A stretch of DNA of 64,000 nt from Novilysobacter_A longmucuonensis (GCF_046600735.1 NZ_JBJMAW010000015.1:1-64000); one strand, 5' to 3'. Numbered from the stretch's first letter, positions 15,550-24,998 are shown. The notes: generated by a model not told the origin, from the sequence alone. A program made the numbers and translations.

Positions 15550-16242
15550 TCACACCCCCAGCGTCTTGCGCAGGAACGGCACCGTCAGCCGCCGTTGCGC
15601 CGCGAGCGATGCGCGGTCGAGCTGGTCGAGCAACGCGGTCAAGCCGGCCAGGTCACGGCCGACGCGCCTGAGCAGCCAGTCCAGCGCGGCTTCCTCCAGC
15701 ACCAGCCCGCGACGCTGGGCGCGTTGGCGCAGCACCTCGCGGCGGCCGTTTTCATCCAGTGGCGCCAAGGTCAGGCGTGCGCACTGCGCCAGCCGCGAAC
15801 GCAGGTCGGGCAACACCAGCGCCAGGCGGTCGGGGTGGTCGCAGGCGGCATACATCACAGTGGTGCCGATAGCCCGCGCCCGGTTGTGGGTGTCGAACAA
15901 TGCGACCTCGTCATCGCGATGGCCGGCGATGGCGTCCAAGTCATCCAGCGCGAGCAGGTCGTTGCCTTCCAGCGCTTCGAGCGCCTCGCGCAGACGGCCG
16001 GCCGCGGTGGCGAGCGGCAGGTAGGCGGCGCGGCGTCCGGCGGCCTCGGTCGCGGCGCAGGTCGCCAGCAGCAGATGGGTCTTGCCGACGCCGGCCGGCC
16101 CCGACAGGTACTGCCAGTCGCCGCCCGGCTGCGCGGCCAGCGCGCGCAGTTGCGCCAAGGCGCCGGCCGGGGCGCCGACGAAGGTGTCGAGGCGCTGGTC
16201 CGGCGGGTAGCGCAGCGCCAGTGGCAGCTGCGGCCCGGTCAC
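15550..16242 (-). CDS. hda: DnaA inactivator Hda
   Basis: A 230-residue AAA+ protein that, with the DNA-loaded beta clamp, promotes ATP hydrolysis by DnaA and so prevents re-initiation. It starts with Q-L-P-L-A-L, the clamp-binding motif of Hda, followed by Walker A GPAGVGKTH and Walker B LALDDLD, and a DnaA-like lid. It lacks the DNA-binding domain IV of DnaA. The GTG start overlaps the permease gene stop (GTGA). The pairing of an AI-2E-family permease with hda is also seen in other gammaproteobacteria. Confidence 0.93.
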   Translation of the reverse strand: MTGPQLPLALRYPPDQRLDTFVGAPAGALAQLRALAAQPGGDWQYLSGPAGVGKTHLLLATCAATEAAGRRAAYLPLATAAGRLREALEALEGNDLLALDDLDAIAGHRDDEVALFDTHNRARAIGTTVMYAACDHPDRLALVLPDLRSRLAQCARLTLAPLDENGRREVLRQRAQRRGLVLEEAALDWLLRRVGRDLAGLTALLDQLDRASLAAQRRLTVPFLRKTLGV

Positions 16243-17390
16243 TCCCGTGGGCGCTCCGGCTGTGGCTCATCGCGGCCCTGCTCGAATACGATCGACCCGG
16301 CCTCGCCCGCGTACAACTTGCTGTTGGTGTAGCGCTCCTGCGCAAAGCCCAGCAGCACGTTGGCCACCGCCGCCACCGGCAACGCCAGCAGCATGCCGAG
16401 GAAGCCGAACAACTGCCCGCCGGCCAGCACCGCGAAGATCACCGCCACCGGGTGCAGCCCGATGCGGTCGCCGACCAGCTTCGGCGTCAGCCAGTAGCTC
16501 TCGATCACCTGGCCGACGCCGAACACCGCAAGCACGCCGGCCACGTGTTTCCAGTCGCCGTACTGCACCAGCGCGGCGATCACGCCCATGATGATGCCGC
16601 TGGCCGGGCCGATGTACGGGATGAAGGTGAGCAGCCCGGCAATGATGCCGATCAGGATGCCCAGGTCCAGCCCCACCAGCCACAGGCCGACGGCGTACAT
16701 CACCCCCAGGATCAGCATCACCAGGAACTGCCCGCGCAGGAACCCGCCCAGCATGTCGCTGGACTCCTGTGCCAGCCGGCGGACCGTGCCGAGGTACTTG
16801 CGCGGCACCAGCGACGCGGCGCGCGCGACGAACAGATCCCAGTCGCGCAGGAAAAAGAACGCCAGCACCGGCAGCAGCACGATGTTGGCGACCCAGGTGA
16901 TCACCGCGAAGCCGGAACGCGACATGTAGCCCAGCACGGAGCTGGCAAAGCCGCCGGCGCGCTCCCAGTTGCTGCGCAGCAGTTCGGTCAGGCTGTTGAG
17001 GTCGAGCCAGCCGATGAGCTCCAGGCCGGTACGCGCCTCGACCCACGGCAGCGCGGTGGCCATGAACCACTCGCGGTAGCTCGGGAAGGAGCGGACCAGC
17101 GTCGCGATCTGGTTCTCGATCGCCGGGACCAGCAGCAGCAGGATCACCAGCAGCGCCAGCGACATCACCGAGAACACCAGCATCACCGCGACATTGCGCG
17201 AGCGGCCGGCCCGCTGCAGGCGATCGACCAGCGGATCGCCCAGCCAGCCGAGCAGCGCCGCCAGCACGAACGGCGTCAGGACAGGCGCCAGCACCCACAG
17301 CAACCAGAACACCAGCGCCGCCACCGCGGCCCATTGCAGGCGTTGCAGAAAGCGCGCGATGTCGTGCAACGGCGTGGATGAGGTCTCCAT
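16239..17390 (-). CDS. AI-2E family (PerM-like) membrane transporter
   Basis: This 383-residue protein has about eight membrane helices, starting with WAAVAALVFWLLWVLAPVLTPFVLAALLGWLGDPLV and ending LFGFLGMLLALPVAAVANVLL, and the family segment LTFIPYIGPASGIIMG. The family includes TqsA, exporters of small metabolites and sodium/proton antiporters, so the substrate is open. The ATG at 17390 overlaps the stop of the DUF2066 gene (TGATG), and the 3' end overlaps hda, giving a three-gene coupled operon. Confidence 0.9.
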   Translation of the reverse strand: METSSTPLHDIARFLQRLQWAAVAALVFWLLWVLAPVLTPFVLAALLGWLGDPLVDRLQRAGRSRNVAVMLVFSVMSLALLVILLLLVPAIENQIATLVRSFPSYREWFMATALPWVEARTGLELIGWLDLNSLTELLRSNWERAGGFASSVLGYMSRSGFAVITWVANIVLLPVLAFFFLRDWDLFVARAASLVPRKYLGTVRRLAQESSDMLGGFLRGQFLVMLILGVMYAVGLWLVGLDLGILIGIIAGLLTFIPYIGPASGIIMGVIAALVQYGDWKHVAGVLAVFGVGQVIESYWLTPKLVGDRIGLHPVAVIFAVLAGGQLFGFLGMLLALPVAAVANVLLGFAQERYTNSKLYAGEAGSIVFEQGRDEPQPERPRE

Positions 17391-18592
17391 CAACGCAGCC
17401 TGTAGACGGGCGGTGCGCGGTCGCCGCCGATCAGCTCGCCGTCGCGGTCGACCAGCGGCGCGTCGCGGTCGAGCGGCGCGGTGCCTGGCCCGCGCTGGAC
17501 CGGCACGTTGGTGGTACGCGGGTAGTCGCCGGCCCTGCCTTCCCCGTCACCGCCGACCAGCACGTCGTCGCCCTCGATCGCCTGCTGCAGGCCACCCAGG
17601 CCGGTCAGCAGGTCCAGATCAAGCTCCAGCGCCTGCGCGGTGGCACGCACCGGGGTGATGTCGCGCACCACCGCCAGCTGCTGCAGGTAACCGGACAGGC
17701 GCATGAAGTCGTCGCTGCTGTCGATCCCTTCGAACACCACCCGGAAACGGCCCGGCGGCCCCAGCTCGGTGCTGCGCTTGGCGTAGCGTTCGGTCAGCGC
17801 ATTGGCGGCGCCGTCGGCGCCGGTTGCCATCACGCGACGGGCGTCGCTGCCGCGCTCGGACCACCGGTCCAGCACCCGGCCGTGATCGACGAATATCCAG
17901 TCCGCGGCCCAGCCGCCGTCGGCGCGGTAGAGCTTGCCGATCAGTTGCATCGGCGGGTCGTAGCGCCGCGAGGCGCGCGCCACCGCGGCCGAATCGCCGC
18001 GCCAGATCGCGCCGACCACGGCCTGCTCGGCCGCGCCGCCTTCGGGCAGTCTGAGCCCGAACCCGCGCTCGACCGCGCGATCGAGCACCGAACGGGCGGC
18101 ATCCGCCTGCGCGGTGGCGACCAGCCGCGGCCCGCGGCCGTCGTCGATCGCCAGCCACAGCACCGGCCGGGGCCGCGGCTGCGGCCACACCGGCACGCCC
18201 AGCACCTCGACGATCGCCTCGACCCGCTCCTGGTCGAAGCGCATCACCAAAGTGGTGCTGAAACGCGGCGCACCAGTGGCCGACAGCCCCTCGTCCTGGC
18301 GGTAGTCGTAGCCGCTGACATAGTCCTGCGCACGACGCAGTACTTGGCCGACGCCCGGTTGCGAGGCGATGTCGCCGTCGCCCGACAGCTTGGTCAGCAC
18401 CTGCGCCAGGCCGCGTGCGAACGCGACCCGGCGCTCGGCCGCACCCTGGCCGTTGACCGTGATCTCGGCCGCGTACAGGCCTTGTGCGCCGGCGCGATCG
18501 CCCTCGACCCGTTGCGCGGTCGCGGCAAGGCTGGCCAGCATCAGCGCAGCAGACCAGACCACGAGGGTTGCCATACGGATTGCGCGGGCCAT
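17390..18592 (-). CDS. DUF2066 family periplasmic protein
   Basis: A 400-residue protein with an N-terminal signal peptide (MATLVVWSAALMLASLAATAQ). The DUF2066 core follows: LYAAEITVNGQGAAERRVAFARGLAQVLTKLSG, VLRRAQDYVSGYDYR, and VPVWPQPRPRPVLWLAIDDG. Function is not established. The C-terminal 60 residues are rich in Asp, Arg and Gly and look disordered. It is the first gene of the operon with the permease and hda, and the purM gene is divergent, which is a common context for this family. Confidence 0.85.
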   Translation of the reverse strand: MARAIRMATLVVWSAALMLASLAATAQRVEGDRAGAQGLYAAEITVNGQGAAERRVAFARGLAQVLTKLSGDGDIASQPGVGQVLRRAQDYVSGYDYRQDEGLSATGAPRFSTTLVMRFDQERVEAIVEVLGVPVWPQPRPRPVLWLAIDDGRGPRLVATAQADAARSVLDRAVERGFGLRLPEGGAAEQAVVGAIWRGDSAAVARASRRYDPPMQLIGKLYRADGGWAADWIFVDHGRVLDRWSERGSDARRVMATGADGAANALTERYAKRSTELGPPGRFRVVFEGIDSSDDFMRLSGYLQQLAVVRDITPVRATAQALELDLDLLTGLGGLQQAIEGDDVLVGGDGEGRAGDYPRTTNVPVQRGPGTAPLDRDAPLVDRDGELIGGDRAPPVYRLR

Positions 18593-18704
18593 CGGCGTCC
18601 TTAACTTCCGGAAATATGGTCGAAATGGTGCCGCAGTGGCGCAGGCACGTCCATCGGCGCGCGGAAAGCCGCACCGGCGCGGCGAAACCCGCAGCCTTCG
18701 CGAC

Positions 18705-18713
18705 TGTTAAAAT
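18705..18713 (+). promoter_or_regulatory. candidate extended -10 promoter of purM
   Basis: TGT followed by TAAAAT makes an extended -10 element 30 bases upstream of the purM GTG. No convincing -35 is seen and no PurR operator was recognised. Confidence 0.45.
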
Positions 18714-18742
18714 CGCCGCTTTCCCGCGACCCCAAGGCCGCC

Positions 18743-19798
18743 GTGTCCAGCACCCCGCCCGCCCCGACACCCCTCACCTACCGCGACGCCGGTGTCGACA
18801 TCGACGCCGGCAATGAGCTGGTCGAACGCATCAAGCCGCTGGTCAAGCGCAGCTTCCGTCCCGAGGTAATGGGCGGGCTGGGCGGTTTCGGCGCGCTGTT
18901 CGACCTGTCGGGCAAGTACCGCGAACCGGTGCTGGTGTCGGGTACCGACGGCGTCGGCACCAAGCTCAAGCTGGCCCAGCAGCTGGGCCGCCACGACACC
19001 ATCGGCATCGATCTGGTCGGCATGTGCGTCAACGACGTGCTGGTCCAGGGCGCCGAGCCGCTGTTTTTCCTGGACTACTTCGCCACCGGCAAGCTCGATG
19101 TCGAGACCACCGTGGCCGTGGTCGGCGGCATCGCCCGGGGCTGCGAGATGGCCGGCTGCGCGCTCATCGGCGGCGAGACCGCCGAGATGCCCGACATGTA
19201 CGCGCCCGGCGAATACGACCTGGCCGGCTTCACCGTCGGCGCGGTCGAGAAGTCGCAACTGCTCGACGGCCGCCAGGTCCGGGCCGGTGACGTGATGATC
19301 GGCATCGCCTCCTCGGGGCCGCACTCCAACGGCTATTCGCTGATCCGCCGGATCTTCGACCGCGCCGGTCGGCCGGGCGACACCGACCTGGGCGGCACCC
19401 GCCTGATCGACGCGCTGATGGCGCCGACCGCGCTGTACGTCAAGCCGGTGCTGGAGCTGCTGCGCGGCGGCAACGCTCCGGCGATCCACGCGATGGCACA
19501 CATCACCGGCGGCGGCCTGACCGAGAACATCATCCGGGTCATTCCCGACGGGTTAGGGATCGACATCGCCACGTCGGCGTGGACGCTGCCGCCGGTGTTC
19601 GACTGGCTGCAGCGCGAGGGCGCGGTGCCGCCGCACGAGATGTGGCGCACGTTCAACTGCGGCATCGGCTTCGTGCTGGTGGTGGCGCAGGCGCAGGCCA
19701 CGGCAATCGAAGCCGAACTGGGTCGCCTCGACCTTGCGCACTGGCGCATCGGCGAAGTGGTCGCCAGCGACCGCGCCGAGCGCGTGCGCATCGGCTGA
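18743..19798 (+). CDS. purM: phosphoribosylformylglycinamidine cyclo-ligase (AIR synthetase)
   Basis: Closes the imidazole ring of FGAM to AIR using ATP in de novo purine synthesis. The 351 residues contain the N-terminal YRDAGVDIDAGNELVERIK, the ATP/metal loop GTDGVGTKLKLA, LIGGETAEMPDMY, IASSGPHSNGYSLIR and HITGGGLTENIIRV, all conserved. The start is a GTG with AAGG 6 bases before it. purN follows after 65 bases on the same strand, as in E. coli. Confidence 0.97.
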   Translation: MSSTPPAPTPLTYRDAGVDIDAGNELVERIKPLVKRSFRPEVMGGLGGFGALFDLSGKYREPVLVSGTDGVGTKLKLAQQLGRHDTIGIDLVGMCVNDVLVQGAEPLFFLDYFATGKLDVETTVAVVGGIARGCEMAGCALIGGETAEMPDMYAPGEYDLAGFTVGAVEKSQLLDGRQVRAGDVMIGIASSGPHSNGYSLIRRIFDRAGRPGDTDLGGTRLIDALMAPTALYVKPVLELLRGGNAPAIHAMAHITGGGLTENIIRVIPDGLGIDIATSAWTLPPVFDWLQREGAVPPHEMWRTFNCGIGFVLVVAQAQATAIEAELGRLDLAHWRIGEVVASDRAERVRIG

Positions 19799-19863
19799 TG
19801 CCCGGCCCCGGTCACTGCAGACTCGCAACGGCTGCCGCGCTGTCGTTGCACGCGGCGCGCTGA

Positions 19864-20547
19864 GTGGGCATGGAGCGTTTGCGGCTGGCCGTGCTCGCCT
19901 CCGGCCGGGGCAGCAACCTGCAGGCACTGATCGACGCGATCGCGGGCGGGCAGCTCGCCGCCGCGATCGTCGGTGTGTTCTCCGACAAGCCCGACGCGCC
20001 CGCGCTCGAACGTGCGCGCCACGCCGGGCTTCCGGCCCGGGCGCTGCGCCCGCGCGACTTCGCCACACGCCTGGAGTACGACCAGGCGCTGTTCGAGCAG
20101 ATCGACCAGACCGGGGCGGACCTGATCGTCTGCGCCGGCTACATGCGCCTGATCAGCCAGCCGCAGGTCCAGCCGCGGGTTGGCCGCATGCTCAACATCC
20201 ACCCTTCACTGCTGCCTGCGTTCAAGGGCCTGCACACGCACCAGCAGGCGCTGGACGCCGGTGTAGACGTGCACGGGGCCAGCGTGCATTTCCTCGCGCC
20301 GGAACTCGACGGCGGCCCGGTCATTTCGCAGGCGCGCGTGCCGGCGCTAACGGACGACGACGCGGCTACGCTTGGCCGACGCGTGCTGGCGCGCGAGCAC
20401 CCGTTGCTGGTGCAGACCCTGCGTCTGTTCGCCGCGGCCCGCGTGGCGCTGGTCGATGGCGTGGTCCATGTCGACGGGCATGCCATGCATGCGCCGCTGC
20501 AACTCGACCAGGACGATCGACTTGTTCATGCGGCCGGGGCCCGCTGA
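19864..20547 (+). CDS. purN: phosphoribosylglycinamide formyltransferase
   Basis: Transfers a formyl group from 10-formyl-THF to GAR in purine synthesis. The N-terminal LAVLASGRGSNLQALIDAI binds the ribose phosphate, and the catalytic segment NIHPSLLPAFKGLHTHQQAL with VHFLAPELDGGPVI carries the Asn, His and Asp active-site residues. At 227 residues it is slightly longer than usual because of a C-terminal Q-L-D-Q-D-D-R tail. The start may be the GTG at 19864 or the ATG at 19870. Confidence 0.96.
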   Translation: MGMERLRLAVLASGRGSNLQALIDAIAGGQLAAAIVGVFSDKPDAPALERARHAGLPARALRPRDFATRLEYDQALFEQIDQTGADLIVCAGYMRLISQPQVQPRVGRMLNIHPSLLPAFKGLHTHQQALDAGVDVHGASVHFLAPELDGGPVISQARVPALTDDDAATLGRRVLAREHPLLVQTLRLFAAARVALVDGVVHVDGHAMHAPLQLDQDDRLVHAAGAR

Positions 20548-20761
20548 CGCTGCCATCCATGGCGCGTCACGCGAGACGCCCGGATGCGCGATGCGCGCAC
20601 CGCGTCGGAACAGTACGAACGCGCCGCCCGTTAAGCCGGGCGTCACGTGCGCGACGCTGTTCATGCGCAGGAAGAGCGCCGCCGTCTAGGATTGCGGCAT
20701 CGACTGAGACGCCAGCACGACATCGACGATGCCTGCTGGTCCAACAACAGGAGCACGCTGG

Positions 20762-21541
20762 ATGAAGACGGCTATGACGAAGGGCTCGACCAGGCTTGCC
20801 CCACGCAGGGTTCCGGCAGACCGGGTTGCGGCACAGGCGCCCGCCCGGCGCGACTCGCTGGTCGGGCTCATGGGGATGCTCGGACTGCTCGCAGCGGCGG
20901 CGCTGACGCTCGCGAGCATGCCGGCCGCGGCGGTCGAACCGTTCACCGCCGATTACCGCGCCAGCTACATGGGCATGCAGGCCGACGGCCAGATGAAGCT
21001 CGTCGCGGCCGGCGACAACCGGTGGCGCTACAGCCTGGACATCAGCAACGCGCTGGCCAGCCTCAGCCAGTCCACCGTGTTCGAGGAGCGCGACGGCCAG
21101 TGGCGACCACTATCGAGCCAGGATTCGAGCAAGGTGCTGATCAAGCAGGAGGACAAGAGCGCGAGCTACGACTGGTCGCGCGGCGTGGCCAACTGGACCG
21201 GCGACGTCAAGCCCGGCCGTTCCGGACCGATCAAGCTGCAGGCCGGTGACATGGACGCACTGCTGATCAACCTGGCGCTGGTGCGTGACCTGGAAGCGGG
21301 CAAACCGCTCAAGTACCGCATGGTCGACGACGGTCGCATCAAACAGATGCACTACACCGTGCAGGGCACCGAGGCGATCACCGTCGGCGGCCAATCGCAC
21401 CAGGCCACCAAGCTGGTCAACGACGAGGGCGACAAGCAGACGATCGCCTGGGTGGTCGAGGGCATGCCGGTCCCGGCGCGCATCCTGCAACGCGAGGACG
21501 GCGAGGATGCGCTCGATCTGCGGGTGCAGACGGTGCGCTGA
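20762..21541 (+). CDS. DUF3108 family periplasmic protein
   Basis: The ATG at 20762 follows AGGAG by 8-9 bases and gives 259 residues. Residues 30-60 hold a signal peptide or anchor (LVGLMGMLGLLAAAALTLASMPAAAVEP). The mature part is a beta-rich DUF3108 domain: FTADYRASYMGMQADGQMKL, GDMDALLINLALVRDLEAG and QATKLVNDEGDKQTIAWV. No catalytic motif is visible; the fold is lipoprotein-carrier-like by family. A gene of this family after purN is common in xanthomonads, but no functional link is known. Confidence 0.85.
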   Translation: MKTAMTKGSTRLAPRRVPADRVAAQAPARRDSLVGLMGMLGLLAAAALTLASMPAAAVEPFTADYRASYMGMQADGQMKLVAAGDNRWRYSLDISNALASLSQSTVFEERDGQWRPLSSQDSSKVLIKQEDKSASYDWSRGVANWTGDVKPGRSGPIKLQAGDMDALLINLALVRDLEAGKPLKYRMVDDGRIKQMHYTVQGTEAITVGGQSHQATKLVNDEGDKQTIAWVVEGMPVPARILQREDGEDALDLRVQTVR

Positions 21542-21725
21542 GGCGCTGTTTGGCTGTCGTTACTGCGAAGGCGAGATCTACTCGCATCGCAGCAATGGCG
21601 CCGCTCTGGCCTCCCGCCTTCGCCGGGGTGACGCCTGGACTGCTTTGGCCCGCTGTTTCTTGTACGGCGCTCCCACACCGTGAATATGGGCACGCGCTAT
21701 TGCCGCACCTTCTGCATCGGCGGGC

Positions 21726-21750
21726 TTCGCGGCTGAAGCCGCTCCTACAG
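21726..21750. repeat. GTAGGAGCGG repeat, single inverted copy
   Basis: CGCGGCTGAAGCCGCTCCTAC here is the reverse complement of the unit at 15455. It ends 15 bases before the murA stop codon. The same gap also holds a CCCGCCTTCGCCGGGGTGAC hairpin at about 21620-21640. Confidence 0.75.
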
Positions 21751-21764
21751 GGGCGCGGGGCGCA

Positions 21765-23036
21765 TCAGCCGACCCGCTTGATTTTCGCCCCGAGCGCGGA
21801 GAGCTTTTCCTCGATGTTCTCGTAGCCGCGATCCAGGTGGTAGATGCGGTTGATCGTGGTTTCGCCCTGCGCCACCAAACCGGCGAGGATCAGCGAGGCC
21901 GAGGCGCGCAGGTCGGTCGCCATTACCGGGGCGCCACTGAGCGCCTGCACGCCGCGCACCACGGCGGTATGGCCGTCGACGCGGATGTCCGCGCCCAGGC
22001 GCAGCAGCTCGTTGACGTGCATGAAACGGTTTTCAAAGATCGTTTCGCTGATCACCCCCACGCCGTCGGCAATGCAGTTCATCGCCATGAACTGGGCCTG
22101 CATGTCGGTCGGGAAGCCCGGGTGCGGCGCAGTGGTGAGGTTGACCGCCTTCGGCCGCCGGCCGTGCATGTCCAGGGTGATGCGGTCGCCGTCGCAGTCG
22201 AGTTCGGCGCCGGCCTCCTTGAGCTTGTCGAGCACCGCGTCCATCGTGTCGGGCCGCGCGCGGCATGCGGTGACGTGGCCGCCGGTCATCGCCGCGGCGA
22301 CCAGGAAGGTACCGGTCTCGATCCGGTCGGGTACCACATGATGGCGGCCGCCGTGCAGACGCTCCACGCCGTGCACCACGATGCGATTGCTGCCGGCGCC
22401 TTCGATCCGGGCGCCAAGCGCCTTGAGGCATTCGGCCAGGTCGACGATCTCCGGCTCCATCGCCGCGTTCTCCAGCACGGTGACGCCCTCGGCCAGCGTG
22501 GCGGCCATGAGCACGTTCTCGGTGGCGCCGACGCTGACGATATCGAACACGTGCCGAGCGCCCTTCAGGCGTTTCGCGTGTGCCTTGATGAAGCCGTTCT
22601 CGACCGTGATCTCCGCGCCAAGCGACTGCAGGCCCTTGAGATGCAGGTCGACCGGACGCGACCCGATCGCGCAGCCGCCCGGCAGGGACACCTCCGCGAC
22701 GCCGTATCTCGCCAGCAGCGGGCCGAGCACCAGCACCGAGGCGCGCATGGTCCGCACCAGTTCGTACGGCGCGACCTGGCTGTGCACGGTGGTCGGATCG
22801 ACCGTGATGCCACCGCCGTTGCCGAAGGTGCCTTGGTCGAGCTCGATGCCGGCGCCCAGCTCACCCAGCAGTTTGGCGGTGGTGACCACATCGTGCAGGT
22901 GCGGCACGTTGCCGATCTGGACCGGAGCGTCGGCCAGCAGGGTCGCGCACAGGATCGGGAGTACCGCGTTTTTGGCGCCGGAGATCTGCACCTCGCCCTT
23001 GAGCGCGGCGCCGCCTTCGACAATGATCTTCTGCAT
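21765..23036 (-). CDS. murA: UDP-N-acetylglucosamine 1-carboxyvinyltransferase
   Basis: Transfers enolpyruvate from PEP to UDP-GlcNAc, the first committed step of peptidoglycan synthesis. The 423 residues contain LKGEVQISGAKNAVLPILCA at the N-terminus and the loop L-P-G-G-C-A-I-G-S-R-P with the PEP-reactive cysteine at residue 122. This Cys form is fosfomycin-sensitive in other species. It follows the BolA-family gene on the same strand, as ibaG-murA in E. coli. A six-copy heptamer array occupies the leader between the two. Confidence 0.97.
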   Translation of the reverse strand: MQKIIVEGGAALKGEVQISGAKNAVLPILCATLLADAPVQIGNVPHLHDVVTTAKLLGELGAGIELDQGTFGNGGGITVDPTTVHSQVAPYELVRTMRASVLVLGPLLARYGVAEVSLPGGCAIGSRPVDLHLKGLQSLGAEITVENGFIKAHAKRLKGARHVFDIVSVGATENVLMAATLAEGVTVLENAAMEPEIVDLAECLKALGARIEGAGSNRIVVHGVERLHGGRHHVVPDRIETGTFLVAAAMTGGHVTACRARPDTMDAVLDKLKEAGAELDCDGDRITLDMHGRRPKAVNLTTAPHPGFPTDMQAQFMAMNCIADGVGVISETIFENRFMHVNELLRLGADIRVDGHTAVVRGVQALSGAPVMATDLRASASLILAGLVAQGETTINRIYHLDRGYENIEEKLSALGAKIKRVG

Positions 23037-23085
23037 CTGCTTCCAGTGTTTCGGGTTGGGGTGCGAGTACGGGGCGGCGGGGCGC

Positions 23086-23173
23086 CGGGACTCGGGACTC
23101 GGGACTCGGGACTCGGGACTCGGGACTCGGGAAAAGCATACTGCGCGTCATCCCGAGCGTGGCGAGGGATGAC
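23086..23173 (+). repeat. CGGGACT heptamer array, 6 copies, with conserved tail
   Basis: Six perfect CGGGACT units at 23086-23127 end in CGGGAAAAGCATACTGCGC, then GTCATCCCGAGCGTGGCGAG and GGATGAC up to 23173. The array starts 50 bases upstream of the murA ATG inside the BolA-murA gap. Confidence 0.85.
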
Positions 23174-23198
23174 AGGTCGTGAAGCTTTTACATCGCTG

Positions 23199-23429
23199 TC
23201 AGCGCTGCTCGTCGGGCGTCAGCGTTTTCAGGGCGAGCGCGTGGATTTCGCCGCCCATGCGCTCGCCGAGCGTGGCGTAGACCAGGCGATGGCGGGCCAG
23301 CGACAGCTTGCCGCGGAAGGCTTCGGCTACCACGGTGGCCTCGAAATGCACGCCGTCATCGCCGTGCACCTCGGCGCTGGCGCCGGGCAGGCCCTGTTCG
23401 ATCAGCGATTTGATGATGTCTGGATTCAA
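23199..23429 (-). CDS. BolA/IbaG family protein
   Basis: A 76-residue protein, M-N-P-D-I-I-K-S-L-I-E-Q to L-K-T-L-T-P-D-E-Q-R, with the BolA core V-H-F-E-A-T-V-V-A-E-A-F and R-H-R-L-V-Y-A-T-L. BolA-type proteins pair with monothiol glutaredoxins through a shared Fe-S cluster and affect envelope and stress responses. Position upstream of murA matches ibaG, while the RHRLVYATL segment is more BolA-like. The start is a TTG with GGATAAG about 7 bases upstream. Confidence 0.9.
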   Translation of the reverse strand: MNPDIIKSLIEQGLPGASAEVHGDDGVHFEATVVAEAFRGKLSLARHRLVYATLGERMGGEIHALALKTLTPDEQR

Positions 23430-23549
23430 TGGGTCTTATCCGCAAGTGCAGCAGTTGGGCGGGCCGCACCGCAACAGTACGGGCGTGGCGTGGTGCGCGC
23501 ATCTTATCCAGCTGCGCGGCACCGGCGGGCTTTTACGCTGGCTTGCGCG

Positions 23550-23555
23550 TAAAAT
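23550..23555 (+). promoter_or_regulatory. possible -10 element for kdsD
   Basis: TAAAAT is preceded by a poor -35 region, 131 bases before the kdsD start. The surrounding 256-base gap between divergent genes shows no other signal. Confidence 0.25.
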
Positions 23556-23685
23556 CCGCCCTTCAGCCTAGCGGAAAGCCCCTCCGGGTCAAATCGCCGG
23601 GACCACGGTTGCAGGGTTGGCCCGCTGCCGTTTAGACGCCGTTGCGCTGAAGCCATTACGGTTGAGCGGCAGCCTTGCAAGGACG

Positions 23686-24696
23686 ATGCCCGAAATGGCG
23701 ACAGCCCCGAGCCCACCCCATATCGACCAGACCGGCCTGGCCGCCAGCGGCCGCCGCGTGTTCGAGGTCGAGGCTCAGGCGCTGACCGCGGTTGCCGCGC
23801 GCATCGATGGCGACTTCACCGCCGCCTGCCGGCTCATGCTGGCGGCGCCCGGCCGGGTGGTGTGCAGCGGCATGGGCAAGTCCGGCCACGTCGCGCGCAA
23901 GATCGCCGCGACCCTGGCCTCGACCGGCACGCCGGCGTTCTACGTGCACCCCGGGGAGGCCGGCCACGGCGATCTGGGCATGATCACCGATGCCGATGTC
24001 GTGCTGGCGCTGTCGTACTCGGGCGAAAGCGACGAGCTGCTCATGCTGCTGCCGGTGCTCAAGCGCCAGGGCAACAAGTTGATCGCGATGACCGGCCGCG
24101 CCGGCTCGACCCTGGCACGCGAGGCCGATGTGCACCTGGACGTCAGCGTGCCGGCCGAGGCCTGCCCGCTGGCGCTGGCGCCGACCTCCAGCACCACCGC
24201 CTCGCTGGCGATGGGCGATGCGCTCGCGGTCGCGCTGCTGGAGGCGCGCGGCTTCACCGCCGACGATTTCGCGCGCTCGCATCCGGCCGGCGCGCTCGGC
24301 CGACGCCTGCTGCTGCACATCGCCGACATCATGCATGCCGGCGACGAGGTGCCACGCGTCAATGGCGAGGCCAGTGTCAGCGAAGCGCTGGTGGAGATGA
24401 GCCGCAAGCGCCTGGGCATGACTGCGGTGGTCGACGGCGACAGCCGGCTGCTCGGCCTGTACACCGACGGCGACCTGCGCCGCTCCCTGGACGACGCCGC
24501 GGTCGACCTGCGCAGCACGCGCATTGCCGAGGTGATGACGCGCTCGCCCAAGACCATCGGCGCCGACGCCCTCGCGGTGGAGGCGGCGCAGTTGATGGAG
24601 ATGCACAAGATCGGCGGGCTGCTGGTGATCGACGCGGAACGACGCGTGGTCGGGGCGCTCAACATCCATGACCTGCTGCGTGCGCGGGTGGTTTAG
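23686..24696 (+). CDS. kdsD: arabinose-5-phosphate isomerase
   Basis: Interconverts ribulose-5-phosphate and arabinose-5-phosphate for KDO synthesis. From the ATG at 23686 the 336 residues form a SIS domain (VVCSGMGKSGHVARKIAATLASTGTPAFYVHPGEAGHGDLG, ALSYSGESDELL, TSSTTASLAMGDALA) followed by two CBS domains. A second ATG three codons downstream is equally possible. It begins the plus-strand LPS block; kdsC follows after a 302-base gap full of repeats. Confidence 0.95.
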   Translation: MPEMATAPSPPHIDQTGLAASGRRVFEVEAQALTAVAARIDGDFTAACRLMLAAPGRVVCSGMGKSGHVARKIAATLASTGTPAFYVHPGEAGHGDLGMITDADVVLALSYSGESDELLMLLPVLKRQGNKLIAMTGRAGSTLAREADVHLDVSVPAEACPLALAPTSSTTASLAMGDALAVALLEARGFTADDFARSHPAGALGRRLLLHIADIMHAGDEVPRVNGEASVSEALVEMSRKRLGMTAVVDGDSRLLGLYTDGDLRRSLDDAAVDLRSTRIAEVMTRSPKTIGADALAVEAAQLMEMHKIGGLLVIDAERRVVGALNIHDLLRARVV

Positions 24697-24720
24697 CGTC
24701 GCCGGGTTGGGGCTCCGGGC

Positions 24721-24748
24721 CGGGACTCGGGACTCGGGACTCGGGACT
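24721..24748 (+). repeat. CGGGACT heptamer array, 4 copies
   Basis: Four perfect units end in CGGAACAG, where the usual CGGGAAAAGCAT tail is replaced by the CAA microsatellite. This is the left arm of an inverted pair with 24902-24950. The whole 302-base gap between kdsD and kdsC is occupied by these repeats and no gene is seen. Confidence 0.85.
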
Positions 24749-24756
24749 CGGAACAG

Positions 24757-24816
<60 letters not shown>

Positions 24817-24896
24817 CTGCGTCGCTCTCGATAGGTGCCGTTTGCTTCATGTCGGGGCGTTGGTGCTTGTGCATTTCGACTTTGCTCCTACGCTCT

Positions 24897-24950
24897 TCCC
24901 GAGTCCCGAGTCCCGAGTCCCGAGTCCCGAGTCCGGAGTCCCGAGTCCCG
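24897..24950 (-). repeat. CGGGACT heptamer array on the minus strand, 7 copies
   Basis: Seven AGTCCCG units at 24902-24950, one of them changed to AGTCCGG, are preceded by CTCTTCCCG, the complement of the CGGGAAGAG tail seen at 45177. It ends 48 bases before kdsC. Confidence 0.85.
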
Positions 24951-24998
24951 CATCCTCTTCCCCGAGCCTGAAATCCGCCCCTTCGAGCCCACCCTGCC